From positions 177,081 through 241,080 of the forward strand of contig JAHHHA010000007.1 of the NCBI GenBank assembly GCA_019359615.1: DNA of 64,000 nucleotides, read 5' to 3'. Under the pieces are notes generated by a model. It searched no databases. It was given only the letters and a program-made list of their open reading frames with translations, and was not told the origin of the DNA. Both the position numbers and the translations under genes were made by a program. Each line of letters opens with the position of its first letter. Position 1 is the stretch's first letter. Below are positions 45,733-54,708 of this stretch, piece by piece. This stretch comes from Cyanosarcina radialis HA8281-LM2. Lineage in GTDB: Bacteria; Cyanobacteriota; Cyanobacteriia; Cyanobacteriales; CCAP-1448.

Positions 45733-47790
45733 ATGAAAATTTATGCTTTTTCTAAACTCCTAACCAGTATCAGCATAGGAGTTGCTTTGGCTGCTCTTAA
45801 CGCCAGCCCCTCGTTGGCAGATGGCGGCGGAGGCGAACACGCTCATGGCGATGGAGTCGAAGCAGATCTGGCACGTATGGGCGTGAAAAAATTGGAAGCT
45901 ACTGCCAATCCCAAAGTCGGTCTGCGTCGTTACAGTAAAAATCCCGCAGTCAGAGCCTTAGTAGACGGGCCACCAGATTCGATCGGTCAGTGGTCTCGAA
46001 TAATTAACACGCCAGTCATCCCGATATTTACGGCATTGCTCCCTAACGGCAAAGTCTTGATGTGGGATACAGCGGTTCGCAACCCTACGGTCGGACTTTA
46101 TACCCGCACTGTCGTGTGGAATCCTGCAAACAATACCTTCGCGATCGCAGACGAGATCGGTTACAACATCTTCTGTGCTGGTTTCAGTCATCTAGCAGAT
46201 GGTAGATTGTTGGTCGCTGGCGGTACATTACCAACTGGCGGCACGACGGGCATTCCCCAAACTCATATCTTTGATTTCAATACCAACCAGTGGTCGCGGG
46301 GACAAGATATGGCCTACTCCCGCTGGTATCCATCAGTAGCATCGCTGCCCAATGGCGAACAGTTCATTATGGCAGGCGGGCCTAGCACTCACGAAGTTTA
46401 CCAGACCAACGGTTTCATTCGCATTTTGACGACAGCGGTCTTGGCTCATACTAAGCTCTATCCGTTTATTCAGACCAACGTCGATGGCAGAGTGTTTTAT
46501 GCCGGGCCCGACCTACCAATGCGAGCGCTCAACACTGCGGGCACGGGTTTGTGGCAGGTATTTGGCAACCGAGATGGCATCTATCGTGACTACGGCAGCT
46601 ATGCCATGTACGATATCGGCAAGTTTTTGGTGGCTGGGGGCGGACTACCTCCCACCAAAACCGCCCGCGTCATCAATACTAACGGGATTGTGCCCGTATC
46701 CACTGCTACTGGCAGCATGACTTACCTGCGTCGGCAACACAATCTCACCATCCTGCCAGATGGCACGGTGCTGGCTACGGGAGGGCTGAGCAGCGCTACT
46801 GCGCTATTTAACCCCGATACGGGAGTGTATGCGGCTGAAGTATGGAATCCAGCCACGGGAACTTGGAAGGAGCTTGCCAGCGCCCAAGTCACGCGTCAAT
46901 ACCATTCCGTGGCCATGCTGCTGCCAGATGGTCGGGTGATGACTGGTGGTGGCGGCCTCTGCGGCCCGTGTCAAGCGGCGGGTTATTTGCGTAAAGATGT
47001 GGAAATCTTTTCGCCGCCGTACTTGTTTAAAAAAGACGGTTCCGGTCAGTTGGCTCCCCGTCCGACCGTCAGCAGCTTTGCCCCCTCTATAATTTACGGC
47101 CAGACTCTAACAATTAATACGCCGAATGCAGCAGCAATTAGTAAAGTGGCGATGATTCGTCTGGGCGCGCCTACCCACTCCCAAGATCAAGGTCAGCGAT
47201 ACATCCCCTTGAGCTTTACCTCTACCAGCGGCCAGATAAATGCTACGGCCCCAGCAAACGCCAACATCGCACCACCAGGGTATTATATGGTCTTCATCAT
47301 CGATAGCAGCGGCGTACCTTCAGTAGCTTCAATGGTGCGGGTTAAAGCTGTTAGTACCGCTTTTGCTTCTAGAGCAGTGGCGCGACACAGCAACTTGTGC
47401 TTGAACGTGACAGGAGCGCAAATAGCTGATGGGGTAATACTTCAGCAGTTATCGTGCAACGGCAGTAATGCCCAGAATTTCCAATTTCGACCGGTAGCTG
47501 GGACCAGTAACACTTATAGCCTCGTCAACTTCAACAGCAATAAATGCGCCACCGTTCAAGGTGCTTCTCTCGACAACGGGGCCAACATAGTTCAGATGAC
47601 TTGTGCTGGTAATGCCAACAACCAGTTCCGCCTAGAGTCGGTGGGCGATAGTTACTATAAATTGATAGCAACCCATAGCAACAAATGCGTTGCCGTCAAT
47701 GGGGGGCCTACTGCCACTGGTGAGGGGATAAAGCTCGTTCAGTGGGCTTGCACCACTAATAGCAATCAGCAATGGCAGATTGCCAGGTAA
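45733..47790 (+). CDS. Secreted copper radical oxidase (galactose-oxidase-like) with a ricin-B lectin domain
   Basis: The 685-residue protein has a signal peptide (1-29, cut after SLA). A Kelch-type propeller follows with all residues of the galactose oxidase active site: Cys148 (NIFCAGFSH) and Tyr199 (SRWYPS), which form the thioether-linked cofactor, Tyr390-His391 (RQYHSVAMLLPDGRV) and His482 (APTHSQDQ) as copper ligands. Residues 445-545 form the early-set/DUF1929 Ig-like domain. Residues 548-685 are a ricin-B lectin with QxW-like repeats and paired cysteines. In fungi the family oxidises primary alcohols of sugars or glyoxal with release of H2O2. The substrate here is unknown; the lectin suggests glycan binding. 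A good GAGGAAG ribosome site precedes the ATG. Confidence 0.88.
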   Translation: MKIYAFSKLLTSISIGVALAALNASPSLADGGGGEHAHGDGVEADLARMGVKKLEATANPKVGLRRYSKNPAVRALVDGPPDSIGQWSRIINTPVIPIFTALLPNGKVLMWDTAVRNPTVGLYTRTVVWNPANNTFAIADEIGYNIFCAGFSHLADGRLLVAGGTLPTGGTTGIPQTHIFDFNTNQWSRGQDMAYSRWYPSVASLPNGEQFIMAGGPSTHEVYQTNGFIRILTTAVLAHTKLYPFIQTNVDGRVFYAGPDLPMRALNTAGTGLWQVFGNRDGIYRDYGSYAMYDIGKFLVAGGGLPPTKTARVINTNGIVPVSTATGSMTYLRRQHNLTILPDGTVLATGGLSSATALFNPDTGVYAAEVWNPATGTWKELASAQVTRQYHSVAMLLPDGRVMTGGGGLCGPCQAAGYLRKDVEIFSPPYLFKKDGSGQLAPRPTVSSFAPSIIYGQTLTINTPNAAAISKVAMIRLGAPTHSQDQGQRYIPLSFTSTSGQINATAPANANIAPPGYYMVFIIDSSGVPSVASMVRVKAVSTAFASRAVARHSNLCLNVTGAQIADGVILQQLSCNGSNAQNFQFRPVAGTSNTYSLVNFNSNKCATVQGASLDNGANIVQMTCAGNANNQFRLESVGDSYYKLIATHSNKCVAVNGGPTATGEGIKLVQWACTTNSNQQWQIAR

Positions 47791-47809
47791 TAATTCAACA
47801 TCTCCAACA

Positions 47810-47844
47810 ATTATTGTGGGGCAGGATGCCTACCCCGCAATAAT
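47810..47844. terminator. Bidirectional terminator-like hairpin between convergent genes
   Basis: The arms ATTATTGTGGGG and CCCCGCAATAAT (one G-T pair) enclose a small inner stem AGG/CCT. It sits between the stop of the oxidase gene (47790) and the stop of the convergent amidohydrolase gene (47869). It belongs to the same repeat type as that at 54854-54890 (ACATCTCCAA...TTGTGGGGCAGG). Confidence 0.55.
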
Positions 47845-47868
47845 ATCTGTAGCCCCCCTAAAGTCAGG

Positions 47869-49278
47869 TTATTTAGTCAGGCTGGTGAGATTGGTGGTTG
47901 ATTCTAACAAGTTTGCTGGTAAAGACTGACGCAAGCGATCGCCATAGAAATCTAAAGCGTTACCGCCTAACAACAATCCTAGATGTTCGCGATCGTAATC
48001 GGCCACAGTGGCCGCATCTTGCACGCAATTGCGCAACACTCCATCCCAGTGCCCGTAATCGCCAGAGAAGCAGGTCAAATGCTTGCCTATTTCACCCATG
48101 GCTACGTGCAAGTAAGAAGGACCCGGATCGTCTGATTCAAAAGAGGTAAAGATTTGTCCTCTTTCAAAATACTCCAGCGGATCGCGGTGGCGCAGATCGT
48201 AATGTTCGTACAAGCTAGCATCGTCGATCTGAGTCGGATCGTGTTTGGCGTTCCACAACAAATCGAACAGGTTTTTGGCCTGGCTAATTAAGTTGATATT
48301 GTCGCGAGTTCCCCGCTCTTGGATCATCAACTTGGTAAAGTCCATTAAAGAAGGACGGTAGGGATGCTTGGGATCGAAGTCGCGGATGCGTTTTTCCCAA
48401 TGTTCGTGGAAAGCATGAGCCAAATCTGGCACCCAACCACAACCGCCTTCTAAAAAGCCAACTCGCAACGTCGGGAATTGCTCGAAAGCTCCATCGAACA
48501 CCATTCGGGCCAAGGCTAACTGTTGCTGGTTGCGTTGGACGAAGATGTGCGTGAGGACAAAAGTTTCGGTGTGATCGGAAATTCCGCCCACCATATACGA
48601 ACCCGGACCGCCATGCACTCCCAAGCCGATATTTAGATCGACAGCGGCTTGCAAGATCGGGCGAAAGTCGGGATGGCTGATGGCTTTGCAGGTGCGAATG
48701 TCGGGGAAAGCTTGTGGGGCCTTCGGGTGAGGAATCGGTAAGTTAGGAGCTACGCCGACGGTAATCATGCCCAGTTCGTTGACGCAACGGTGCATTTCAG
48801 CAACGGCAGCATCGACATCTTGCAAGGGGATTACGCCCACTGGTTTGAGACGATCGCCGTATCCTTTACAATCGTCGGCCATGTAGTTGTTATAGGCTCG
48901 ACATAAGGCAATGGCTAAATCTTTATCCAAGATGCTAGAAAACGTCAAGTTCAGGGTGCCAAAAATTACTTGCACGTCGATGCCTTCTTGGTCCATGTGT
49001 TCGATCCGCACGCGGTTGAACATCGCTCCCAAGGTCGTATCTGGATGCAAGTTGCGAAAACCGCCTTTACCCAGTCCTTGCGGTTGGGGGAACATCCGCA
49101 CGAAGTCGTTTTTCCCGGTGGCAGGATTGAAGTCAACGATCTTCGCCCGCTGATCGCCGAGAGAGTCAATTACTAAACCAATGCGATCGCGATACTCCGG
49201 TTCGATATAATCCCGCATGACTAAGGGATTTTCTAGCTTGTGGGCATCGGCATCGATCGTCATTAAACCTTGATACAT
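47869..49278 (-). CDS. Amidohydrolase family protein (ACMSD-like metal-dependent hydrolase)
   Basis: The 469-residue protein has the N-terminal metal motif in the form DADAH (residues 9-13) and the later blocks GVHGGPGSYM, RVGFLEGGCGWVP and CFSGDYGHWDG, the metal- and catalysis-related blocks of amidohydrolase-2/ACMSD-like proteins. The likely fold is a TIM barrel with one metal. Members decarboxylate or hydrolyse aromatic and other carboxylates; the substrate is unknown. The ATG follows GAGGAGT at good spacing. It is convergent with the oxidase gene, so the two are not in one operon. Confidence 0.87.
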   Translation of the reverse strand: MYQGLMTIDADAHKLENPLVMRDYIEPEYRDRIGLVIDSLGDQRAKIVDFNPATGKNDFVRMFPQPQGLGKGGFRNLHPDTTLGAMFNRVRIEHMDQEGIDVQVIFGTLNLTFSSILDKDLAIALCRAYNNYMADDCKGYGDRLKPVGVIPLQDVDAAVAEMHRCVNELGMITVGVAPNLPIPHPKAPQAFPDIRTCKAISHPDFRPILQAAVDLNIGLGVHGGPGSYMVGGISDHTETFVLTHIFVQRNQQQLALARMVFDGAFEQFPTLRVGFLEGGCGWVPDLAHAFHEHWEKRIRDFDPKHPYRPSLMDFTKLMIQERGTRDNINLISQAKNLFDLLWNAKHDPTQIDDASLYEHYDLRHRDPLEYFERGQIFTSFESDDPGPSYLHVAMGEIGKHLTCFSGDYGHWDGVLRNCVQDAATVADYDREHLGLLLGGNALDFYGDRLRQSLPANLLESTTNLTSLTK

Positions 49279-49518
49279 TAATTACTCCTCACTTCATTTA
49301 CTGGGCTTCAGTGTATACGGTAATTTCTGTGGTTTGCTAGCTATCTTGAGTAGCATAGCCGCGTTGGCCATCTTAGCCGATTTCTCCTTTGAGGGTAACT
49401 GGCTCTAATAATGTTTCAATATATTGAGGCTTTTAGGGCGAAGTCACAACACCACCAACGCGCTGCTGCATCTCGATCGCCACGTTAAAATGTTTGCTGG
49501 CGCACTGAATCTAAATCT

Positions 49519-50154
49519 ATGTCTCGCAGCTTCTCTCCAGCAAAGTTTAAATACTACTACCAACAACCAAATGCTTTTCCCGATAATTACCTCAACGATC
49601 TAGGGGGAGAGATCGCAGCTTGTCCTTACTTTACAACTAACAACCTCAATCGAGATTTTGTCGATACTAAAGGATTTTCAGTTGTATTTCAACGAGATGG
49701 ATTACCTGAAGTACAACAAAAATTTCCCTTTTTTAAACCTTATCTCGATTTAGCACTTTTGCCAAACTGTAATGCTTTTTACCTCAATCCCTTACTACTC
49801 AAACAAAACTCTCGCGTCGATCCACACGTCGATCGCTCTTTACGTTCCTACTGCAAAACGATCGACCCACCAGCTTTTGTGAGCGTTCTTTATGTTAAGC
49901 TCCCAGCCGACATGGAAGGAGGAGAACTAATACTTTCACATTCCAAAGGACGAGTGGGATGTATCAAGCCTCAAGTCAATACCTTACTCTATTTTCAAGG
50001 AGATTTAACTCATGCTGTAAATCAGGTACAAACCCTTGGAAATCGATTGAGTTTGGTTTGCGAACAATATAGCTTGAGCGATACCGAACTCGAAGAAATT
50101 CCTCATTTCACTATAGAGTCAAGAACTGCCAAATCTGTGAAAAAACACTTCTAA
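49519..50154 (+). CDS. 2-oxoglutarate- and Fe(II)-dependent oxygenase
   Basis: The 211-residue protein has the metal triad of the double-stranded beta-helix fold: His103 and Asp105 in RVDPHVDRS and His165 in DLTHAVNQV, followed by an Arg in NRLSLV that would bind 2-oxoglutarate. The block GGELILSHSKGRVGCIKPQVNTLLYF is typical of the prolyl-4-hydroxylase-like 2OG-FeII_Oxy_3 group. It hydroxylates a protein side chain or small molecule; the substrate is not known. No operon partner is seen. A weak ribosome site precedes the ATG. Confidence 0.85.
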   Translation: MSRSFSPAKFKYYYQQPNAFPDNYLNDLGGEIAACPYFTTNNLNRDFVDTKGFSVVFQRDGLPEVQQKFPFFKPYLDLALLPNCNAFYLNPLLLKQNSRVDPHVDRSLRSYCKTIDPPAFVSVLYVKLPADMEGGELILSHSKGRVGCIKPQVNTLLYFQGDLTHAVNQVQTLGNRLSLVCEQYSLSDTELEEIPHFTIESRTAKSVKKHF

Positions 50155-50307
50155 AATGTTATATGCACAGATTATCGCTCGGAGATATTGTGCTTTATGA
50201 GATTGCCGGACCAGCCCTCTGCGTCGATAATGTGGCGATCGTTCCGGCTTTCTATGAATTATTGGCCGATCGAACCGAATACGACTTTACACTTAACTTT
50301 TCTCTGA

Positions 50308-50658
50308 GCGGTTGCTAAGTCTCGTCTAGAGTTAGGCAATACATCCAGCATCAAATGGTTTGATGGAATTGGCGAGTGCAGAATTGATTGGGTACCAGGG
50401 TATCGGATCTACCTAGCTCAGGATGGCAAGCAACTCATTGTTTTGTTTGGAGGCGGAACTAAAAAAGACCAGCAATCAGACATCGATCGAGCGAAAGAAC
50501 TGCACCAAGAGTATAAAAAGCGGAAAAAAGAGGCTAATAAACAGGAAAGCAAAGAAAAAGCTCGAAAAAATACAAAAAATAATAATAAAGAGACTAAGAA
50601 AGAAGCAAACAAACAAAAAACTCGAAAAAATACAAAAAATAATAGAAACGAAAGGTAA
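50308..50658 (+). pseudogene. RelE/ParE-superfamily (HigB-like) toxin, N-terminally truncated
   Basis: An open stretch after a TGA at 50305-50307 reads AKSRLELGNTSSIKWFDGIGECRIDWVPGYRIYLAQDGKQL followed by IVLFGGGTKKDQQSDIDRAKE. That is the core and C-terminal part of the 'addiction module killer' toxins (R-I-D...P-G-Y-R-x-Y...G-G-x-K...Q..DI..A). The usual 30-40 N-terminal residues are missing and there is no proper ATG in frame. The C-terminus runs on into about 50 Lys/Asn-rich residues from a direct repeat (two ACTCGAAAAAATACAAAAAA-type copies, about 50555-50600 and 50615-50640). Its TAA shares a base with the antitoxin ATG. An unrecognised 51-codon frame (50163-50318) precedes it. Probably non-functional. 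Confidence 0.6.
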
Positions 50659-50987
50659 TGATTATGACACTAACAAGAGATTTTAAAGAAACAGTTAATG
50701 CACGAATTCAACGCGATCCGACGTTTGCAGTAGCTTTGTTTGATGAAGCTGTTTCCCTCTTCCTTAATGGTGAACCGGAAACTGCAAGACTTATATTGAG
50801 AGATCTTGTAAATGCAACTGTAGGTTTTGAAGAACTTGCAATTGAGACATCTAAACCGAGCAAAAGCCTTCACCGAATGTTATCTGCCAAAGGTAATCCT
50901 ACGATGGATAGTCTGACTACTATTATCGCTGCCCTTCGTAAAAGACTTCATGTAGATATTAAAGTTCAGACTGTTTCTTGTGACTAA
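50658..50987 (+). CDS. HTH antitoxin of a HigBA-like toxin-antitoxin pair
   Basis: The 109-residue protein has FAVALFDEAVSLFLNGEPETARLILRDLVNATVGFEELA followed by an HTH part with TSKPSKSLHRMLSAKGNPTMDSLTTIIAALRKRL. The pattern 'ET...LH.MLs..GNPT...L..I..ALG' is that of the addiction-module antidote HTH family. It should bind the toxin and repress the shared promoter. Its ATG overlaps the toxin stop as TAATG, the usual order for this class (toxin first). As the toxin is damaged, the antitoxin may persist only as a DNA-binding repressor or as a block against a copy elsewhere. Confidence 0.85.
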   Translation: MIMTLTRDFKETVNARIQRDPTFAVALFDEAVSLFLNGEPETARLILRDLVNATVGFEELAIETSKPSKSLHRMLSAKGNPTMDSLTTIIAALRKRLHVDIKVQTVSCD

Positions 50988-51191
50988 AACGTCTGCTTGG
51001 GCAGAGATAGAAGTTACCAATGAGGCACTGCCTAACTAGTGCTTGCACTGGAGGGGGGTAAACGCTGATACTGAGTTGAGATTTTACCCGCTGCTAGTGA
51101 AGCGCAAGCTTCTAGCAGCAAGCTTCGGTATCTTAGAGTAAGTTTAAGCGAATGCGATTTCTAGGTTTGGCCAGGTTAAGGTCAAATAACC

Positions 51192-51761
51192 TTATTCGAT
51201 CGTCATCCCCCTCTTCTTGCCCTCTTTATACCAGCGATACCATTCTGCCGAACTGCGAATTGCCAGCCACAGCAAGATCATGGCAATTAACCCTCCTGAT
51301 GCTGGAGCTTTAAAGGCAAAGAAAACTAGGGCAACGCAGAGAATATCTTCCATGCAGACCACCCAAATCGGTATGCCCCGCAAGCGGTAGAACCAACCCA
51401 CTTGCACCAGTTGCAACACTAAAGCTAATAAGCCGCCAATAATGCCAATTAACCAATGCAACTGGAATGGAACTGCTGCGTGTTTGGCCACTGTAATCCC
51501 GACGATCGCTCCTACCACAGGACTTAAAATTAATTGGACGATTTGCAGCACCCGCTGTCCCAGCAGTTTTTTAGAAGCAAACAGTTCAAATAGCGACCAG
51601 CTAGTTAGTATCCCCAAGAGTACGGGCGGTTGAATGTTCGACAAAATCGGAACGCTGTTCCATAGCTTTTCGTTTTGCAGTAAGCCAATGACGAGCAGCG
51701 GGAGAGCAATTCTCATTCCGGCTGCGGCTGAGGCTGAAAGTGCGGCTAAAAGTCCGAGCAT
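51192..51761 (-). CDS. DUF4126 family membrane protein
   Basis: The 189-residue protein has about five hydrophobic segments and the N-terminal block LAALSASAAAGMRIALPLLVIGLLQ, typical of DUF4126. The end is basic (WYRWYKEGKKRGMTIE). The function of the family is not known. It stands alone on the minus strand, next to a beta-propeller gene on the other strand. 50988-51191 holds no gene. Confidence 0.8.
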   Translation of the reverse strand: MLGLLAALSASAAAGMRIALPLLVIGLLQNEKLWNSVPILSNIQPPVLLGILTSWSLFELFASKKLLGQRVLQIVQLILSPVVGAIVGITVAKHAAVPFQLHWLIGIIGGLLALVLQLVQVGWFYRLRGIPIWVVCMEDILCVALVFFAFKAPASGGLIAMILLWLAIRSSAEWYRWYKEGKKRGMTIE

Positions 51762-51964
51762 TTATAATTTCGATGCTATGGCCATTCTCTACATTTGCCA
51801 TTTTAGCCGTCACGCAAAGGAAATTGGGTAAAGAGCATTGGGGATGGAGATTGGCTTCCATGTCGTTTTTCGGTGATTTCTCACGCTAAGTTAATTTTGC
51901 TTTCAGTTAAGTTAATTCTGCTCTCAGGATCTACTCATGTCTTTCCCAAAAACTGAGTAGGTAG

Positions 51965-52019
51965 CTAAATCTGAGATTTAGTTCCGGCCAGAGCGATAAG
52001 TGCTACCGCACAGGCTGGC
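51965..52019 (+). promoter_or_regulatory. Structured leader upstream of the beta-propeller gene
   Basis: The hairpin CTAAATC-tga-GATTTAG (51965-51981) is followed by an outer stem GCCAG/CTGGC (51987-51991 and 52015-52019) that encloses an inner hairpin GTGC-TACC-GCAC (52000-52011). The ATG lies 55 bp downstream. The fold is plausible for a regulatory leader, but it matches no riboswitch class I can name. Confidence 0.3.
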
Positions 52020-52073
52020 ACCAATGCTGGCGATCGCATATCGATTCTGATACCAATTATTCAAGGAGTATAG

Positions 52074-53213
52074 ATGTTGAGAGCCTTCAGCCCCAAGAAG
52101 TTTTGTGGCTTTACTGCCGTGGTATTCTCATTGCCACTCTTAGCTGGAAGTGCTTGGGCAGTTGAGAACACGCGAGGCGCGGTTTACACCATGACCAATG
52201 CTACTACAGGTAACAAAGTCTTGGTCTACAGCCGCGATGACAATGGTAAACTGAGTCACCCTCAAGCATTTGACACTGGCGGTTTAGGCACGGGAGGAGG
52301 ATTGGGAAACCAGAATGCTTTAGTGCTGGATCGATCTAATCGCTGTCTGTATGTGGTTAATGCTGGCAGCAACGAGATCTCTACTTTTATCGTCAGAGCC
52401 AACGGTCTATCTTTAGTTTCCAAGATATCCTCTGGTGGTTCCAGACCAGTCAGCATTACCGTAGACCGAGATCTGTTATACGTACTTAATGCTGGAGGTG
52501 GGGCAGGCAGTACGGATAATATTAGCGGTTTCAAAACTAGCGATCTCTGTCGCCTGTCAACTTTGACCAATTCGACTCGTCCTTTGAGTGCTGGCAACAC
52601 CGCGCCCGCTCAAATCGAATTTACTCCCGATGGCAAGGTGCTAATTGTCACCGAGAAGGCTACCAATAAAATTAGCACTTATCGAGTTTTGAGCGACGGG
52701 CTTACCGCAGGCCCTAAAGTGCAGTCTTCTGTTGGCACTACGCCTTTTGGGTTCGCTTTTGGCAAGCGCGATCGAGTTTTTATTTCCGAAGCCGCTGCTG
52801 GTGCGCCTAACGCCAGTACGGTGTCGTCTTACAGGGTGAAAGATAATGGCGAACTCCAAGTCATCAAATCTTCTCTGCCAACTACAGAAACTGCTGCTTG
52901 TTGGGTAGTAGTCAGCAACGATGGGCGCTTTGCCTACGTCAGCAATACTGGCAGTCAATCGATTTCTGGCATCCAAGTTAGCTTCTTTGGCAACCTCAGT
53001 TTGCTGACCCCAGGAGGCCGTAGCGGTACGACTGGAGCGGGTACAGCCCCGATCGATTTGGCTTTAAGCAACGATGGTTTGAACCTTTATGCTCTCGACA
53101 ACCAGTTGGGCAGCATTGCCGTTTTTGGGGTAAATCCAGTCAATGGGGCAATTTCTCGGCGGCAAATATTAACTGGCCTGCCAGTCGGAGCTAACGGTTT
53201 GGCTGCTCGCTGA
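52074..53213 (+). CDS. Secreted lactonase-like beta-propeller protein
   Basis: The 379-residue protein has a signal peptide (1-29, cut near SAWA-VE). The rest consists of repeats with the pattern 'LYVVNAGSNEISTF', 'LLYVLNAGGG', 'FAYVSNTGSQSISGIQV' and 'NLYALDNQLGSIAVFGV', typical of the seven-bladed 6-phosphogluconolactonase (lactonase_2) fold. Secreted members rarely have lactonase activity, so the function is open. The ATG follows AAGGAG. It is not clearly linked to its neighbours by an operon. Confidence 0.82.
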   Translation: MLRAFSPKKFCGFTAVVFSLPLLAGSAWAVENTRGAVYTMTNATTGNKVLVYSRDDNGKLSHPQAFDTGGLGTGGGLGNQNALVLDRSNRCLYVVNAGSNEISTFIVRANGLSLVSKISSGGSRPVSITVDRDLLYVLNAGGGAGSTDNISGFKTSDLCRLSTLTNSTRPLSAGNTAPAQIEFTPDGKVLIVTEKATNKISTYRVLSDGLTAGPKVQSSVGTTPFGFAFGKRDRVFISEAAAGAPNASTVSSYRVKDNGELQVIKSSLPTTETAACWVVVSNDGRFAYVSNTGSQSISGIQVSFFGNLSLLTPGGRSGTTGAGTAPIDLALSNDGLNLYALDNQLGSIAVFGVNPVNGAISRRQILTGLPVGANGLAAR

Positions 53214-53216
53214 TGG

Positions 53217-53267
53217 AAGTTAAAAAAATAATTGGGTAATTCTTGTGGGACGGGCATCTTGCCCGTC
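53217..53267. repeat. Left arm of an inverted repeat pair around gdhA, plus a hairpin
   Basis: The 34 bases at 53217-53250 recur as the reverse complement at 54813-54846 with one mismatch. Next to it the perfect hairpin GACGGGCA-tct-TGCCCGTC (53249-53267) could act as a terminator for the propeller gene, though no U-run follows. Confidence 0.7.
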
Positions 53268-53406
53268 TAGTCCAGCAGTAAGACTCGATCGCCACAGGTT
53301 TATTGACTTAGCCAGACTGATAAAATACTTTTTGTTAAATTGTTACCTACGATACTGATTTTTTGTCTTTAATTAAAGAAGACCTATCTTAAACATAACT
53401 ACTATC

Positions 53407-54708
53407 ATGTCTAGTTCTTTATTAGCTGATGCCAGTAAGATCTTGGCAAAAGCCATGAAATACGTGTCGATTTCTGAAGATGCGATCGAGTATTTAAAAT
53501 ATCCTCAAGCCAGTCTGGCAGTTTCGATCCCCGTGCGGATGGATGATGGCTCTTTAAAGATTTTTCCGGGGTATCGCGTCCGCTACGACGATACTAGAGG
53601 ACCGACTAAAGGAGGAGTGCGCTTTCACCCGAATGTAACGATGGATGAAGTGCAATCTTTAGCCTTTTGGATGACGTTCAAATGTGCGGTTTTAAATCTA
53701 CCTTTTGGCGGCGCTAAAGGTGGAATTACTCTCAATCCCAAAACTTTGTCGCGGATGGAATTAGAACGTTTGAGTCGGGGATATGTCAATGCCATTGCTG
53801 ATTTTATCGGGCCCGACATCGATATTCCGGCTCCAGATGTTTACACCAATGCCATGATTATGGGTTGGATGATGGATCAATACAGCATCATTCGACGGCA
53901 AATTTGTCCGGCTGTGGTTACAGGCAAACCGATTACTATGGGCGGTAGCTTGGGACGAGAAGCGGCTACGGCGATGGGAGCCTTCTTTACGATCGAAGAT
54001 ATCATGGCCAAGCTCGATCGCAAACCCGCCGAAACTACAGTAGCCGTGCAAGGATTTGGCAATGCTGGGGCGATTATTGCGGAATTGCTATTTAAAGCGG
54101 GTTATAAAATCGTCGCGGTGAGCGATTCTCAAGGGGGAATTTACGCTCCGGCAGGTTTAGATATTCCCAGCATCAGGCAATATAAATTATCTAGCAAAGG
54201 GATCAAAGCTGTTTACTGCGAAGGTAGCGTTTGTAGCATTGTCGAACATGAAGTGCTAACCAATCAAGAGCTTTTAGCTTTAGATGTAGATATTTTAGTG
54301 CCAGCCGCGATCGAAAATCAAATTACTGCCTATAATGCTGATGACATCAAAGCAAAATACATCTTTGAAGTTGCTAACGGGCCGGTTTCATCGGATGCTG
54401 ATACTATCTTAGAAGCTAAAAATATTGAGGTATTTCCCGATATTTTAGTTAACGCTGGTGGGGTGACAGTTAGCTATTTTGAATGGGTACAAAATCGCAG
54501 CGGGCTTTATTGGTCGCTCCAGGAAGTCAACCAACGATTGAGATTGAAAATGGTAGAAGAAACCGATCGCATTTGGCAAATCGCTCAGGAACACTCGATA
54601 CCCATGAGAACCGCTGCTTACGTCCATGCCCTAAACCGCCTCGGAGAAGCGATCGACGCTAAAGGGACGAGGGATTATTACACTAACCCCGATCCTCACC
54701 ACGGCTAA
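53407..54708 (+). CDS. gdhA: Glutamate dehydrogenase (Glu/Leu/Phe/Val dehydrogenase family)
   Basis: The 433-residue protein has GPTKGGVRFHP, the substrate- and catalysis-related block LPFGGAKGG with Lys104, IPAPDVYTN and the NAD(P)-binding motif QGFGNAG. All active-site regions of hexameric glutamate dehydrogenase are present. It interconverts glutamate and 2-oxoglutarate plus ammonia. The length fits NAD-type or dual-type enzymes of about 420-430 residues; cofactor choice was not decided. Its 5' flank (53281-53406) has AT-rich DNA suited to a promoter. It is bracketed by the 34-bp inverted repeats, so it could have moved as a block. Confidence 0.94.
   Translation: MSSSLLADASKILAKAMKYVSISEDAIEYLKYPQASLAVSIPVRMDDGSLKIFPGYRVRYDDTRGPTKGGVRFHPNVTMDEVQSLAFWMTFKCAVLNLPFGGAKGGITLNPKTLSRMELERLSRGYVNAIADFIGPDIDIPAPDVYTNAMIMGWMMDQYSIIRRQICPAVVTGKPITMGGSLGREAATAMGAFFTIEDIMAKLDRKPAETTVAVQGFGNAGAIIAELLFKAGYKIVAVSDSQGGIYAPAGLDIPSIRQYKLSSKGIKAVYCEGSVCSIVEHEVLTNQELLALDVDILVPAAIENQITAYNADDIKAKYIFEVANGPVSSDADTILEAKNIEVFPDILVNAGGVTVSYFEWVQNRSGLYWSLQEVNQRLRLKMVEETDRIWQIAQEHSIPMRTAAYVHALNRLGEAIDAKGTRDYYTNPDPHHG

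Noticed and set aside
50423..50686. 87-codon frame overlapping the toxin remnant in another phase
   Set aside because: It is an out-of-frame reading of the A-rich repeat; the other frame shows the clear toxin signature.
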